DNA of 64,000 nucleotides from NCBI GenBank assembly GCA_000961655.1, contig LADR01000029.1, forward strand, positions 124,001 to 188,000, written 5' to 3'. Both the position numbers and the translations under genes were made by a program. The notes beneath the pieces are model-generated. The model did not search any database. It was not told the origin of the DNA and worked only from the letters and a program-made list of their open reading frames with translations. This document shows, one piece after another, positions 44,192 to 52,970 of the stretch. Positions within the stretch are counted from its first letter, which is position 1; each line of letters starts with the position of its first letter. Source of the stretch: Desulfatitalea sp. BRH_c12. Lineage in GTDB: Bacteria; Desulfobacterota; Desulfobacteria; Desulfobacterales; Desulfosarcinaceae.

Positions 44192-44740
44192 TTACTCTTC
44201 GGCGCCAGTGGAAAAGAGTCCTTCAATTTCCGTGATTACCGTTTGTTCGTCGGTATTTTGAGCGGTGGAAAGTTCTTTGATCAGAAGGGTGTAAGCTGTA
44301 TCGTACAGCTTGCGCTCTCCGAACGAGAGATCTTTGTTCAACTTGAGCAAGGAGAGATCGCGAAAGACTTCGGCCACCTCATAGAGCGAGCCGGTTTTGA
44401 TCTTATCCATATATTCCCGATAACGCCTGTTCCAGGTCTGGTTGTCTACAGCCAGATCGCGCTTGGATTTGATCACGTCCATAATCTTGGGAATCTCTTT
44501 TTCCCCGATCACGTCGCGCAAACCAACTGATTCGACATTCCAAGTGGGGATCATGATGACCATGTTGTTTTCAAGGATCTTCATGATGTAAAAGTCATGC
44601 TTTTCCCCGTTGACGACCCGCGACTCGATAGCTTCAATACGGCCAACGCCGTGGGCGGGATATACAGCCAGATCCCCGATTTTAAATCGGCCTACCGTGC
44701 TCTTGGGGGAAGTTGACTTTTCTTCGGTGGGTTTATTCAT
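44192..44740 (-). CDS. carD: CarD-family transcription regulator
   Basis: Binds RNA polymerase beta through its Tudor-like N-terminal domain and stabilises open complexes at rRNA and stress promoters. The 182-residue protein has 'FKIGDLAVYPAHGVGRIEAI' and 'YIMKILENNMVIMIPTWNVE', followed by the helical DNA-contact half with 'YREYMDKIKTGSLYEVAEVF' and 'LSFGERKLYDTAYTLLIKEL'. It is typical for Myxococcota/Desulfobacterota and Actinobacteria. It lies upstream of the rluD-like gene, separated by a few bases. Confidence 0.93.
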   Translation of the reverse strand: MNKPTEEKSTSPKSTVGRFKIGDLAVYPAHGVGRIEAIESRVVNGEKHDFYIMKILENNMVIMIPTWNVESVGLRDVIGEKEIPKIMDVIKSKRDLAVDNQTWNRRYREYMDKIKTGSLYEVAEVFRDLSLLKLNKDLSFGERKLYDTAYTLLIKELSTAQNTDEQTVITEIEGLFSTGAEE

Positions 44741-44823
44741 AAAGGTTCCAAATCATGCAGTTGGAGGCGCCCCAGGCGCCCAAATAGGTACTAAATATAA
44801 CATCGCTATTGGCAGGTTGCAAC

Positions 44824-44855
44824 AAAAAAGGATCGGCCCCCGGAGGAGCCGATCC
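44824..44855 (-). terminator. Rho-independent terminator after hppA
   Basis: On minus, GGATCGGC and GCCGATCC pair over a 10-base loop and are followed by six T (44824-44829). It lies about 40 bases after the hppA stop. Confidence 0.85.
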
Positions 44856-44895
44856 TTATGGACCTATAGCCTCAGAATTTAAGGCTGGAATACGA

Positions 44896-46929
44896 TTACA
44901 GCAGGAACGGTACCATGAGCAGCGCAACCACGTTGAGGATCTTGATCATCGGGTTGACAGCTGGGCCGGCGGTATCTTTGTACGGGTCGCCGACGGTGTC
45001 GCCGGTAACGGCCGCTTTGTGGGCATCGCTGCCCTTGCCGCCAAGGTGGCCGTCTTCAATGTATTTCTTGGCATTGTCCCAGGCCGCGCCACCCGTGGTC
45101 ATGGAGATGGCCACGAACAGACCGGTCACGATGCTGCCGATCAAAAGTCCGCCAAGGGCAACGGGCCCAAGAACGAAGCCGACGATAACCGGTGCGATAA
45201 CGGGCAACAGGGCCGGCACCATCATCTCTTTGAGGGCGAATTTGGTGACGATATCGACGCAGGCACCGTAATCGGGTTTGGAGGTACCTTCCATGATACC
45301 CGGAATTTCGCGGAACTGGCGACGCACTTCTTCAACAACGGCGCCACCGGCATTGCCGACGGCTTTCATCGCGATGGAGGCAAACAGGTAGGGCAGCAAT
45401 CCACCGATAAACAGACCAATGATAACCTTTACATCGGAAAGGTCGAACACAAGCGCTTTGGCGGCGCCGGCAATTTTGAACTCTTCCACATAAGCAGCAA
45501 AAAGAACCAGAGCAGCCAGACCGGCAGAACCAATGGCATAGCCTTTGGTGACAGCCTTGGTGGTGTTGCCAACCGCATCCAACGGATCGGTAACGGCGCG
45601 AACGCTCTCATCCATCTCAGCCATTTCAGCGATGCCACCGGCGTTATCGGTAATCGGGCCGTACGCGTCAATGGCGATAACCATACCGGTCATCGAGAGC
45701 ATGGACATGGCAGCCATGGCAATGCCGTAAAGGCCACCAAACATATGCGCCAGGTAAATTGCCAGACAGATCACGAGGACCGGTGCGGCAGTCGACTGCA
45801 TGGAAACGGCCAGACCGGCGATGATGTTGGTGCCGTGACCGGTTGTGGAGGCATCTGCAATCGCTTTAACAGGAGCATATTTTCCGGTGTAATACTCGGT
45901 GATAATAACGATAACGACGGTGAGAATCAAACCGATCAGGGTGCAGTAATAAATTTCCATCGAGGTGACGTCGCCCAAACCACCCATGTATTGACGGCAG
46001 GCATAATAAAAAGCCACGGCCGCAATAATGGCAGCGCCGAACATCCCTTTGTACAGGGCGCCCATGATGTACTCGCTTTTTCCCAGACGGACAAAGAAAA
46101 TGGCGATAATGGAGGCAATGATGGAGATGGCACCCAGGATCAGCGGAAATTCAGTAGCCATAAGCTTACCGGGGAACAACAGGTTGCCAATAAGCATAGC
46201 GGCCACGGCGGTTACCGCGTAGGTTTCGAAAAGGTCTGCGGCCATACCGGCACAGTCGCCGACATTGTCGCCGACGTTGTCAGCAATGGTAGCGGGGTTG
46301 CGGGGATCGTCCTCGGGAATACCGGCTTCGACCTTGCCCACCAAGTCAGCACCGACATCTGCGCCTTTGGTAAAGATACCGCCGCCCAATCGGGCAAAGA
46401 TGGAGATCAAGCTGCCGCCAAAGCCAAGGGCCACCAAGGCGATAACCGCGTCTTTGGGGGAAACGCCCGTCCGGGTTAAAATGGTATAATAGCCGGCAAC
46501 GGCGGTAAGTGCCAAGCCTGCTACCATCATACCGGTGACCGAACCGCCTTTGAAGGCAATCGCCAAACCGGCTGCCAAGCCTTTTCTGGAAGCTTCGGCT
46601 GTGCGGACATTGGCGATAACCGACACGCGCATGCCAATGTAACCGGCCAGGAAGGAAGCCACCGCGCCGAGCAGGAAGCCGAGGGCGGTTTTAAATCCCA
46701 AGGTGAAGATAATAATGGTAAAAATGATAATACCCGTGATGCCCATGCTTTTCATCTGGCGATTAAGGTAGGCGATAGCACCTTCCTTGATGGCATTGGC
46801 GATTTCCTGCATTTTTGCATTGCCGGCAGGCGCGCTTTTGACGACCGTGGCCAAAATGATCGCAAAGAGCACACCGACCAAACCGATCAATGTACAAAAT
46901 AGCGGAATGTTCTTCATTACGACGTCCAT
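44896..46929 (-). CDS. hppA: Membrane-bound H+-translocating pyrophosphatase, K+-independent type
   Basis: Couples hydrolysis of cytoplasmic pyrophosphate to proton export, or runs in reverse. The 677-residue protein has ~16 membrane helices. The active-site loops are '[20 protein letters not shown]' and '[20 protein letters not shown]'. The cation switch region reads '[20 protein letters not shown]'. Lysine after G-N-T-T is the established mark of K+-independent enzymes (K+-dependent ones have alanine), and the region is nearly identical to the Rhodospirillum rubrum proton pump. The start at 46929 has GGAGG five bases upstream; an ATG 12 bases earlier is in frame. Recovering pyrophosphate energy suits sulfate activation. 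Confidence 0.93.
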   Translation of the reverse strand: MDVVMKNIPLFCTLIGLVGVLFAIILATVVKSAPAGNAKMQEIANAIKEGAIAYLNRQMKSMGITGIIIFTIIIFTLGFKTALGFLLGAVASFLAGYIGMRVSVIANVRTAEASRKGLAAGLAIAFKGGSVTGMMVAGLALTAVAGYYTILTRTGVSPKDAVIALVALGFGGSLISIFARLGGGIFTKGADVGADLVGKVEAGIPEDDPRNPATIADNVGDNVGDCAGMAADLFETYAVTAVAAMLIGNLLFPGKLMATEFPLILGAISIIASIIAIFFVRLGKSEYIMGALYKGMFGAAIIAAVAFYYACRQYMGGLGDVTSMEIYYCTLIGLILTVVIVIITEYYTGKYAPVKAIADASTTGHGTNIIAGLAVSMQSTAAPVLVICLAIYLAHMFGGLYGIAMAAMSMLSMTGMVIAIDAYGPITDNAGGIAEMAEMDESVRAVTDPLDAVGNTTKAVTKGYAIGSAGLAALVLFAAYVEEFKIAGAAKALVFDLSDVKVIIGLFIGGLLPYLFASIAMKAVGNAGGAVVEEVRRQFREIPGIMEGTSKPDYGACVDIVTKFALKEMMVPALLPVIAPVIVGFVLGPVALGGLLIGSIVTGLFVAISMTTGGAAWDNAKKYIEDGHLGGKGSDAHKAAVTGDTVGDPYKDTAGPAVNPMIKILNVVALLMVPFLL

Positions 46930-46950
46930 TCTCTCCTCCATAAATTGATG

Positions 46951-47535
46951 TTAACTTACGTTCTGATTAAACTGGTTCATCGCTTCCTTGGTACCTTTTG
47001 ACAAAATCGTGACGATCGCTTCGCATGACCTCTGAAGGAGTGCGTCCATGGCAATTTTTTCATCTCGGCTGAAAGTGCTGAGCACATGATTTACAACGTT
47101 CGCGCGGTTCAGGGAGCGTCCGACCCCTATCCGAACTCGGGCAAAATCCCCCCCTCCAAAAGCATCGATGATCGATCTTATACCTTTGTGTCCGCCATCG
47201 CCCCCTTTCTCTTTGATTTTTAATCTTTGAAATGCCAGGTCGATGTCATCATGCACTATGACCATCCGCCCGGATTGAATCCTGAAAAAATCAGCCAACT
47301 GGCGTAAGGGCAACCCGCTTCGATTCATGAAGGCCTGGGGTTTGGCCAGGACTACCTCCGCTGACCCGATCCGGCCTCTTGCGAAAAAAACGTCGAACTT
47401 GCGTTTTTTGACCTCTATCCGGTAAATCTCCGCAAGCGCATCGATCACCATGAAGCCGGCATTGTGACGGGTCTCCGCATAATCCGGGCCAGGATTGCCA
47501 AGTCCTGCCACTAAGTACACCTCTGGTTCCGACAT
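46951..47535 (-). CDS. pth: Peptidyl-tRNA hydrolase
   Basis: Releases peptidyl-tRNA that has fallen off ribosomes. The 194-residue protein has 'LVAGLGNPGPDYAETRHNAG', with the catalytic histidine in the N-A-G region, 'LAKPQAFMNRSGLPLRQLAD' and 'VHDDIDLAFQRLKIKEKGGD' followed by 'GGHKGIRSIIDAFGG'. Length is standard. It forms the common ribosome-related run prs-rplY-pth on the minus strand. Confidence 0.95.
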   Translation of the reverse strand: MSEPEVYLVAGLGNPGPDYAETRHNAGFMVIDALAEIYRIEVKKRKFDVFFARGRIGSAEVVLAKPQAFMNRSGLPLRQLADFFRIQSGRMVIVHDDIDLAFQRLKIKEKGGDGGHKGIRSIIDAFGGGDFARVRIGVGRSLNRANVVNHVLSTFSRDEKIAMDALLQRSCEAIVTILSKGTKEAMNQFNQNVS

Positions 47536-47576
47536 GCGTTGTTATCTGTGCTTCCGTTCCCGTCGCAGGCGGGAGA

Positions 47577-48203
47577 TTACTCCGCACCAGCCTCTTTACC
47601 TTCGGCCGCTTCACCCTCGGCGGCTGCCGCAGTTTCCATGTCACGCCGGGTGGCCGAAACGGTTAAAATCGTGAAGTTGACATCATGGGGAATTTCGATA
47701 TTGCCGGATGTCGGAATATCCTCTACGTGCACCGCGTCACCAATATCCAGGTCCGTTATATCTATTGTGAAATTGGATGGAATCTCGTTGGGCAGACAGA
47801 AGACCTCCAATTCGTGACGGATGATTTGCAGAACACCGCCGTTGTCCACGCCCACGGACTCGCCGACTGTGAGCACCGGCACATTGACGTGGATTTTGCG
47901 ATCCATGGCCACTTCATACAGGTCCACATGCAAAAAGGCCCTGGAAAGGGGATGGGTCTGCAGTTCCTTGATCATCACCTGCTTGGTATTTTGCTCGTCA
48001 TCGACATTCAGCGTGTAAACGGAACGTCCCAAGCCGCCCTTTTTGATAATGGTTTCTAGGTCGAAGGCTTGAATGGCGAGCATGCGGGGCTCGCTTTTGG
48101 GTCCATAGAGAATCGCCGGCACCTGCCCCTGACGGCGCAATGAGCGGGCGGGACTGTTGCCCTTGGTTGTACGGGTTATGGCTTTTAATGCGATGTTATC
48201 CAA
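47577..48203 (-). CDS. rplY: 50S ribosomal protein L25/general stress protein Ctc
   Basis: Binds 5S rRNA in the large subunit. At 208 residues it is the long (TL5/Ctc) form: an N-terminal L25 domain, 'RQGQVPAILYGPKSEPRMLA' and 'HPLSRAFLHVDLYEVAMDR', plus a C-terminal beta domain and an acidic alanine-rich tail. The start is TTG at 48203 with AGGAGG nine bases upstream. It lies between prs and pth. Confidence 0.93.
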   Translation of the reverse strand: MDNIALKAITRTTKGNSPARSLRRQGQVPAILYGPKSEPRMLAIQAFDLETIIKKGGLGRSVYTLNVDDEQNTKQVMIKELQTHPLSRAFLHVDLYEVAMDRKIHVNVPVLTVGESVGVDNGGVLQIIRHELEVFCLPNEIPSNFTIDITDLDIGDAVHVEDIPTSGNIEIPHDVNFTILTVSATRRDMETAAAAEGEAAEGKEAGAE

Positions 48204-48233
48204 AGAAAAATTCCTCCTTGCAGGACAAATGGG

Positions 48234-49187
48234 TTATACGAATAAAGATGTCACCGAATCGCCGCGATTGCTTCGGATGATGGCCTCGCCAACCAGTTCG
48301 GCAATAGACAGCACATTTATTTTGCCACAAGCGACGGCTTCGGGCGTTAATGGAATGGTATCGGTGACCACGAGGCTTTTTAGATCCGATGATTGAATGC
48401 GGCTGATGGCCGGTCCGGACAAAACCGGGTGGGCGCAGCACGCATGCACTTCCAGGGCGCCATTATCCAGCAATACGCCCACGGCCTCGGTCAGAGTGCC
48501 GGCGGTATCGACCATATCATCCAAAATAATTGCAACTTTATCTTTTACGTTGCCGATCACGGCCATGGCCTTGGCTTCGTTAGGCGCCGAACGCCGCTTG
48601 TCAACGATGGCCAAACTGGCATCCAGGCGCTTGGCAAATGCGCGTGCACGCTCCACGCCGCCCGCGTCGGGCGAGACGACCACGATATTGTCACTGATGT
48701 TCTTGCGAATGAATTTAAGCAGGACCGGCGCGGCAAAAAGGTTATCCACCGGAATATTGAAAAAGCCCTGGATCTGCCCGGCATGCAGGTCCATCGTGAT
48801 AATGCGGTTGGCACCGGCGGTGGTGATCATATCCGCGACCAATTTGGCGCTGATGGGTACGCGCGGCGCCACTTTTTTGTCTTGCCGGGCATAGCCGTAG
48901 TAGGGAATGACGGCAGTGATGCGACTGGCGGATGCGCGCTTCATCGCATCGATCATCAGCAGCAGTTCCAACAGGTGGTGACTTACCGGCGAGCAGGTAG
49001 ACTGGATGATGAACACATCTTTGGTGCGTACGTTGTCTTCGATTTCGATCTGGATTTCGCCGTCACTGAACGTGTTTACCTTGGCCCCGCCGAGCGGCAT
49101 TTTCAGAAACTCACAAATTTTCTTTGCCAGGGCTGAATTCGAGTTGCCGGAAAAAATCCAGAAATCATTGAGTGTTCTACTTGCCAC
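48234..49187 (-). CDS. prs: Ribose-phosphate pyrophosphokinase
   Basis: Makes phosphoribosyl pyrophosphate from ribose-5-phosphate and ATP for nucleotide, histidine and NAD synthesis. Motifs are '[20 protein letters not shown]', '[20 protein letters not shown]', '[20 protein letters not shown]' and the PRPP loop '[20 protein letters not shown]'. The frame opens at 49268, but the family length of ~317 fits the GTG at 49187 with AGGGGG upstream. Confidence 0.94.
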   Translation of the reverse strand: MASRTLNDFWIFSGNSNSALAKKICEFLKMPLGGAKVNTFSDGEIQIEIEDNVRTKDVFIIQSTCSPVSHHLLELLLMIDAMKRASASRITAVIPYYGYARQDKKVAPRVPISAKLVADMITTAGANRIITMDLHAGQIQGFFNIPVDNLFAAPVLLKFIRKNISDNIVVVSPDAGGVERARAFAKRLDASLAIVDKRRSAPNEAKAMAVIGNVKDKVAIILDDMVDTAGTLTEAVGVLLDNGALEVHACCAHPVLSGPAISRIQSSDLKSLVVTDTIPLTPEAVACGKINVLSIAELVGEAIIRSNRGDSVTSLFV

Positions 49188-49335
49188 GATCAGAGTGCCC
49201 CCTTGCGCGATGCTGCTGTCTGAATCGGCCGCGCCGTTACATCGCCCCGGCCGTGGCCCTGGCCTCAAATTCCATACTCAAGCGGCCGTTGAACCCCAAC
49301 CGGATTGGCCGGATCGATGTGTTCGCTTAAATTTG

Positions 49336-49411
49336 TGGCTGGGGCGGGAGGATTCGAACCTCCAAATGCAGGAACCAAAATCCTGTGTCTTAGCCATTTG
49401 ACGACGCCCCA
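49336..49411 (-). tRNA. tRNA-Gln (anticodon UUG)
   Basis: On minus the sequence folds as a 76-base cloverleaf with the CCA end encoded. The acceptor arm TGGGGCG pairs with CGCCCCA. The anticodon arm CAGGA-TTTTGGT-TCCTG carries TTG, and the T-arm contains GGTTCGAATCC. It lies between ispE and prs. Confidence 0.97.
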
Positions 49412-49446
49412 ACAAACATTTTAACTTACTTTTGATACCCTGCCGA

Positions 49447-50403
49447 TCACACCTCGGTCAGCAGGCGCCCGACAAATACCTGCCGGCCGTTGGACTGCCC
49501 CAAAGCGATTTGGGCTTTTTCGGCAGCCTCCTCATTGGCAAACAACCCGTACACAGTGGAACCACTGCCAGTCATTAATGCACCGATAGCACCTTGACGC
49601 ACAAGTTCCTGCTTCAACGCTTCGATGACCGGAAAACAGTCACCCACCGCTGCTTCCAAATCGTTATGCAAGTGGTGGGGTACGCTGAAAAATTCATTTT
49701 TAAAGGGAAAGTACCTAAGTTTTTTTTTGAATTTTGTCAATCCTAATTTAAGATTTTTAAAGATCTTGGCTGTGGAGAGACCGAAATCAGGATAAATCAG
49801 GACAGCCCACAGGGATGGCAGGTTCGGACAGGGCGTCAGCCGCTCGCCGACACCTTCGGCAATGGCCGGCGTGCCATCGATGAAAAACGGCACGTCGGCA
49901 CCCAGGCGCAAGGCCAGTGCATGCAGCTGCACCCGGCTCAAGGCATGGCCATAAAACGCGTTCAGGGCCTTGAGGACGGCGGCGGCATCGCTGCTGCCGC
50001 CACCCAATCCGGCGCCCATAGGAATGTTTTTAAAAAGGTGAATATTAAATTTGGCGGGGCTGACAACCGTGTGCCGGACCAAGGCCTCATTGTACGCGAG
50101 CAGCGCTTTAAACGCCAGATTGGTCTCATCACACGGCAGATCCGGTCGGTCGCAAACTATCCTGTTTTGGGGTGCGTCCGGTGTCAGCACCAGGCGATCG
50201 TAAAGCGACACACAGCACATCAGAGAATACAGGTCGTGATACCCGTCCGCTCTGCGGCCGACGACGTGCAGGAAAAGATTGATCTTGGCCGGCGCCAACA
50301 ACGCGATGGGTTGCGCCGTTGCGTTGTTGCGTCGTTGCGTCGTTGCCTTGTCGATTCGTTGCGTCGTCGATTGGTCGAGTCGGTGATTTGTTCCATGGGC
50401 CAT
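49447..50403 (-). CDS. ispE: 4-diphosphocytidyl-2-C-methyl-D-erythritol kinase
   Basis: A GHMP kinase of the non-mevalonate isoprenoid pathway. Family motifs are 'LLAPAKINLFLHVVGRRADG' and 'NIPMGAGLGGGSSDAAAVLK' (ATP loop). The core starts around residue 33. The first ~32 residues (TTQRIDKATTQRRNNATAQ) are low-complexity and come from degenerate GTTGCGTCGTT repeats at about 50310-50390. No other ATG lies nearer the core, so the tail is either real or initiation uses a non-ATG codon. It is upstream of prs in the same direction, a common arrangement with tRNA-Gln. Confidence 0.9.
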   Translation of the reverse strand: MAHGTNHRLDQSTTQRIDKATTQRRNNATAQPIALLAPAKINLFLHVVGRRADGYHDLYSLMCCVSLYDRLVLTPDAPQNRIVCDRPDLPCDETNLAFKALLAYNEALVRHTVVSPAKFNIHLFKNIPMGAGLGGGSSDAAAVLKALNAFYGHALSRVQLHALALRLGADVPFFIDGTPAIAEGVGERLTPCPNLPSLWAVLIYPDFGLSTAKIFKNLKLGLTKFKKKLRYFPFKNEFFSVPHHLHNDLEAAVGDCFPVIEALKQELVRQGAIGALMTGSGSTVYGLFANEEAAEKAQIALGQSNGRQVFVGRLLTEV

Positions 50404-50573
50404 TTGCTTCTACCGCTCCGAGGGCATCGAGGATTTGTTCATTTGTAGATTCGTGATTGGCGATTTGTCCCGAGTTTCGATTGGTTAAATGGTTTTTTTA
50501 ACCGAGTTCGATCCCCTTGATGGAACGCATCTGGACACACGAATAAACGAATCGACCATTAACGCATCACGAA

Positions 50574-50906
50574 CTACGCCTTTTCTTTAACGTAGAGCAT
50601 GCGCAATTCATACAGGATGCTTTTCAAGATATTCTCTTCATCCGCATTCAGATTTCCGCGTGTTTTTTCTTCGAGCATTGCCAGCAGATCGATGGTCTGT
50701 TTGGCCATCGGCAAACTTTTGGTCTTCTGGCCTGAAGCCGGATCTTCAATCAGGCCGAGCTGAACCAATGCGGAGGAATTGATCGATAAAACAAATGTGG
50801 CAAAATCGATTTTAGGCAGAGTGTATTTTTTCTGCTGCTCCGCCTTGGAATCGGCCGGTTCCTGGGCTGGTTTACCCGCGATACCTTCTTTGTTTTCTTC
50901 GGCCAT
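50574..50906 (-). CDS. DUF1844 domain protein
   Basis: A small 110-residue protein. Its charged N terminus is followed by 'LPKIDFATFVLSINSSALVQ' and 'LGLIEDPASGQKTKSLPMAK', the DUF1844 pattern, then a helical region 'KQTIDLLAMLEEKTRGNLNA'. The function is unknown; the family is widespread in Desulfobacterota. AGGAG precedes the ATG at 50906. It lies between serA and ispE. Confidence 0.85.
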   Translation of the reverse strand: MAEENKEGIAGKPAQEPADSKAEQQKKYTLPKIDFATFVLSINSSALVQLGLIEDPASGQKTKSLPMAKQTIDLLAMLEEKTRGNLNADEENILKSILYELRMLYVKEKA

Positions 50907-50962
50907 GCACTTCTCCTCTCTATCAAGGGGATGGCCGCCGCTCGCGGGCGGCGGCCGGCGAA

Positions 50963-52543
50963 TTAAAATTCCAGGGGCGTGACACTCTTGACGGTTTTCA
51001 ACCCGCGCAACTCTTCTATGATCTCGGCCGGAATCGGGGTATCGGTACACAAGAAGATGATATTGCGTTCCCCGCCGGTTTCCTGCCCCACCTGCATACG
51101 CCCGATGTTGATGTTGTGTTTGCCCAGGGTTGATCCGATCTCTCCGATGGAACCGGGGATATCCAGATTGTGAATCAGGGCCATGTGTCCCAGCGGAATC
51201 ATTTCCAGGCGGAATGTGTTGATTCGGACAATACGCGTGTCCTTTCGGCCGAAAATAGTGCCCGACACGACACTTTCGCCTTCGGTCGTGACGAGTTTGG
51301 CAGTGACAAGATAGGTATACTCTTCATGGCTGCCAATGGTGGTTTCGGTGACCTTGATGCCTCTTTGATTGGCCAGATGATGCGCATTGACGAAATTGAC
51401 CACTTCCTTGACCATGGGCGTGAGCAGCCCCTTGAGCAGCGCGGTGGTGACCGGTGACAGATCGATGCCTTTGAAATCGCCGTAATATTCCACCACGACT
51501 TCTTTGGGAGCCCCTTTGATCAACTGGGCCTGCAACAATCCCATCTGCTCGGCCAGCTTGATATACGGCCCGACTTTTTCCAGTATCTCGCCAGTGACCG
51601 AAGGGACATTGACCGCATTGACGATGGTGCCGTCAGTCAAGTAGTCGATGATCTGCTGAGCCACCATGACGGCGACATTGGCTTGGGCTTCTTTGGTGGA
51701 TGCGCCCAGATGGGGGGTGCAGATCACCTGTTCCAGGCTCAGGAGGGGATTCTGGCCCGGAGGTTCGGTCTCGAACACGTCAAGTGCCGCGCCGGCCACT
51801 TTGCCGGCAACAATGGCTTCGTGCAGATCGGCTTCATTGATGATGCCGCCCCTGGCGCAATTGATGACCATTACGCCGGTTTTCATCTGGGCAAACGCCT
51901 CTTTGTTGAGCAGGTTGGCCGTATTTTTCAGTTTAGGCACGTGGACGGTGATGTAATCGGATTGTTTATAAAGGTCCTCGAGGCTCGCGAATTCAAAACC
52001 ATCATTTTCTATTTTTTCGGGCGGAACGAAAGGATCATAGATAATGACACGCATGCGCAGGCCCCGGCCGCGGTCAGCCACGATCGAACCGATTTTGCCA
52101 TACCCGATGACCCCCAGGGTTTTCTTGTACAACTCGCGGCCTTGCAGATTTTTCTTTTCCCAGCGCCCCTGCTTGAGCGAAAAGGTGCCTTCGGGAATAC
52201 GGCGGGACAGGGCCAACATCATGGCGATGGCATGCTCAGCAGTGGTCACCACATTGCCGGTGGGCGTATTCATGACCACGACGCCACGTTTGGTGGCAGC
52301 CGGAATATCCACGTTGTCCAACCCGATGCCCGCGCGGCCCACAACCTTCAACTTTTTGGCGGCCTCAAGAACATCTTCGGTCACTTTGGTGGCGCTGCGG
52401 ATTGCCAACCCGTCGTAGTCACCGATGATGGCTTTCAGTTCTTCCGGTTTCAGGCCGGTTTTCACATCGACCTCGATTCCCGGCGCTGCCTCGAACATCT
52501 CAATTCCCACTTCACCCAAGTTGTCGCTCACAAGTACCTTCAT
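50963..52543 (-). CDS. serA: D-3-phosphoglycerate dehydrogenase
   Basis: First step of serine synthesis: oxidises 3-phosphoglycerate with NAD. The 526-residue protein starts 'MKVLVSDNLGEVGIEMFEAA'. It has the NAD fold 'KKTLGVIGYGKIGSIVADRG', the catalytic 'PHLGASTKEAQANVAVMVAQ', an intervening ASB domain, and a C-terminal ACT domain ('LDIPGSIGEIGSTLGKHNIN') for serine feedback. The reading frame is open 95 codons further upstream, but SerA proteins begin at this Met and GAGGGG precedes it. The upstream part is discussed among the findings. Confidence 0.93.
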   Translation of the reverse strand: MKVLVSDNLGEVGIEMFEAAPGIEVDVKTGLKPEELKAIIGDYDGLAIRSATKVTEDVLEAAKKLKVVGRAGIGLDNVDIPAATKRGVVVMNTPTGNVVTTAEHAIAMMLALSRRIPEGTFSLKQGRWEKKNLQGRELYKKTLGVIGYGKIGSIVADRGRGLRMRVIIYDPFVPPEKIENDGFEFASLEDLYKQSDYITVHVPKLKNTANLLNKEAFAQMKTGVMVINCARGGIINEADLHEAIVAGKVAGAALDVFETEPPGQNPLLSLEQVICTPHLGASTKEAQANVAVMVAQQIIDYLTDGTIVNAVNVPSVTGEILEKVGPYIKLAEQMGLLQAQLIKGAPKEVVVEYYGDFKGIDLSPVTTALLKGLLTPMVKEVVNFVNAHHLANQRGIKVTETTIGSHEEYTYLVTAKLVTTEGESVVSGTIFGRKDTRIVRINTFRLEMIPLGHMALIHNLDIPGSIGEIGSTLGKHNINIGRMQVGQETGGERNIIFLCTDTPIPAEIIEELRGLKTVKSVTPLEF

Positions 52544-52970
52544 TTTAAATGTCCCCTCATCCTTCGTGATTTTTACGCGTGCACGCTGTTTTACGACACG
52601 GGCACCCATTTCCGATTCGAATTCTTCAGCCGACGGGCATCCACGAACCACACGCACGCCATGAAGACCGTGCACACCTTTGCATTCTGCGGTCGCCAGA
52701 AGCGTTACGCAGGCGCATGTGCCGAAGTTCATGATGGGTTTCTTGTCTGCAGCAGCCTGTGGAAGAGCTCGCTCTCGCGTCCCTGGATTCAGTTCCGGCA
52801 TATTAGTTAAAAAGAAACCCACATTCAAGCCAAATATGAAACATTGCTGAACTGTCTATCGCTTTGGCCGTCAGAGGGTTTGCCTGAGTCTGTTCGGCTG
52901 GTCGGAGAGCACCTTGAAAAAACACAGCGGCTCTGTTATGGCCCCTCATTGCCATTGAGAGGAAAAGCCC
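52544..52970. other. serA / acyl-CoA ligase divergent spacer
   Basis: A 427-base spacer. On minus it stays open in the serA frame. On plus a possible TTGAAA / TTATGG pair (16 bases apart, near 52913-52940) may serve the acyl-CoA ligase gene. No other feature was found. Confidence 0.4.

Noticed and set aside
44809-46479. A 556-codon open frame antisense to hppA
   Set aside because: It is glycine-, asparagine- and histidine-rich with no domain, and mirrors the codon bias of the real pyrophosphatase gene on the other strand.
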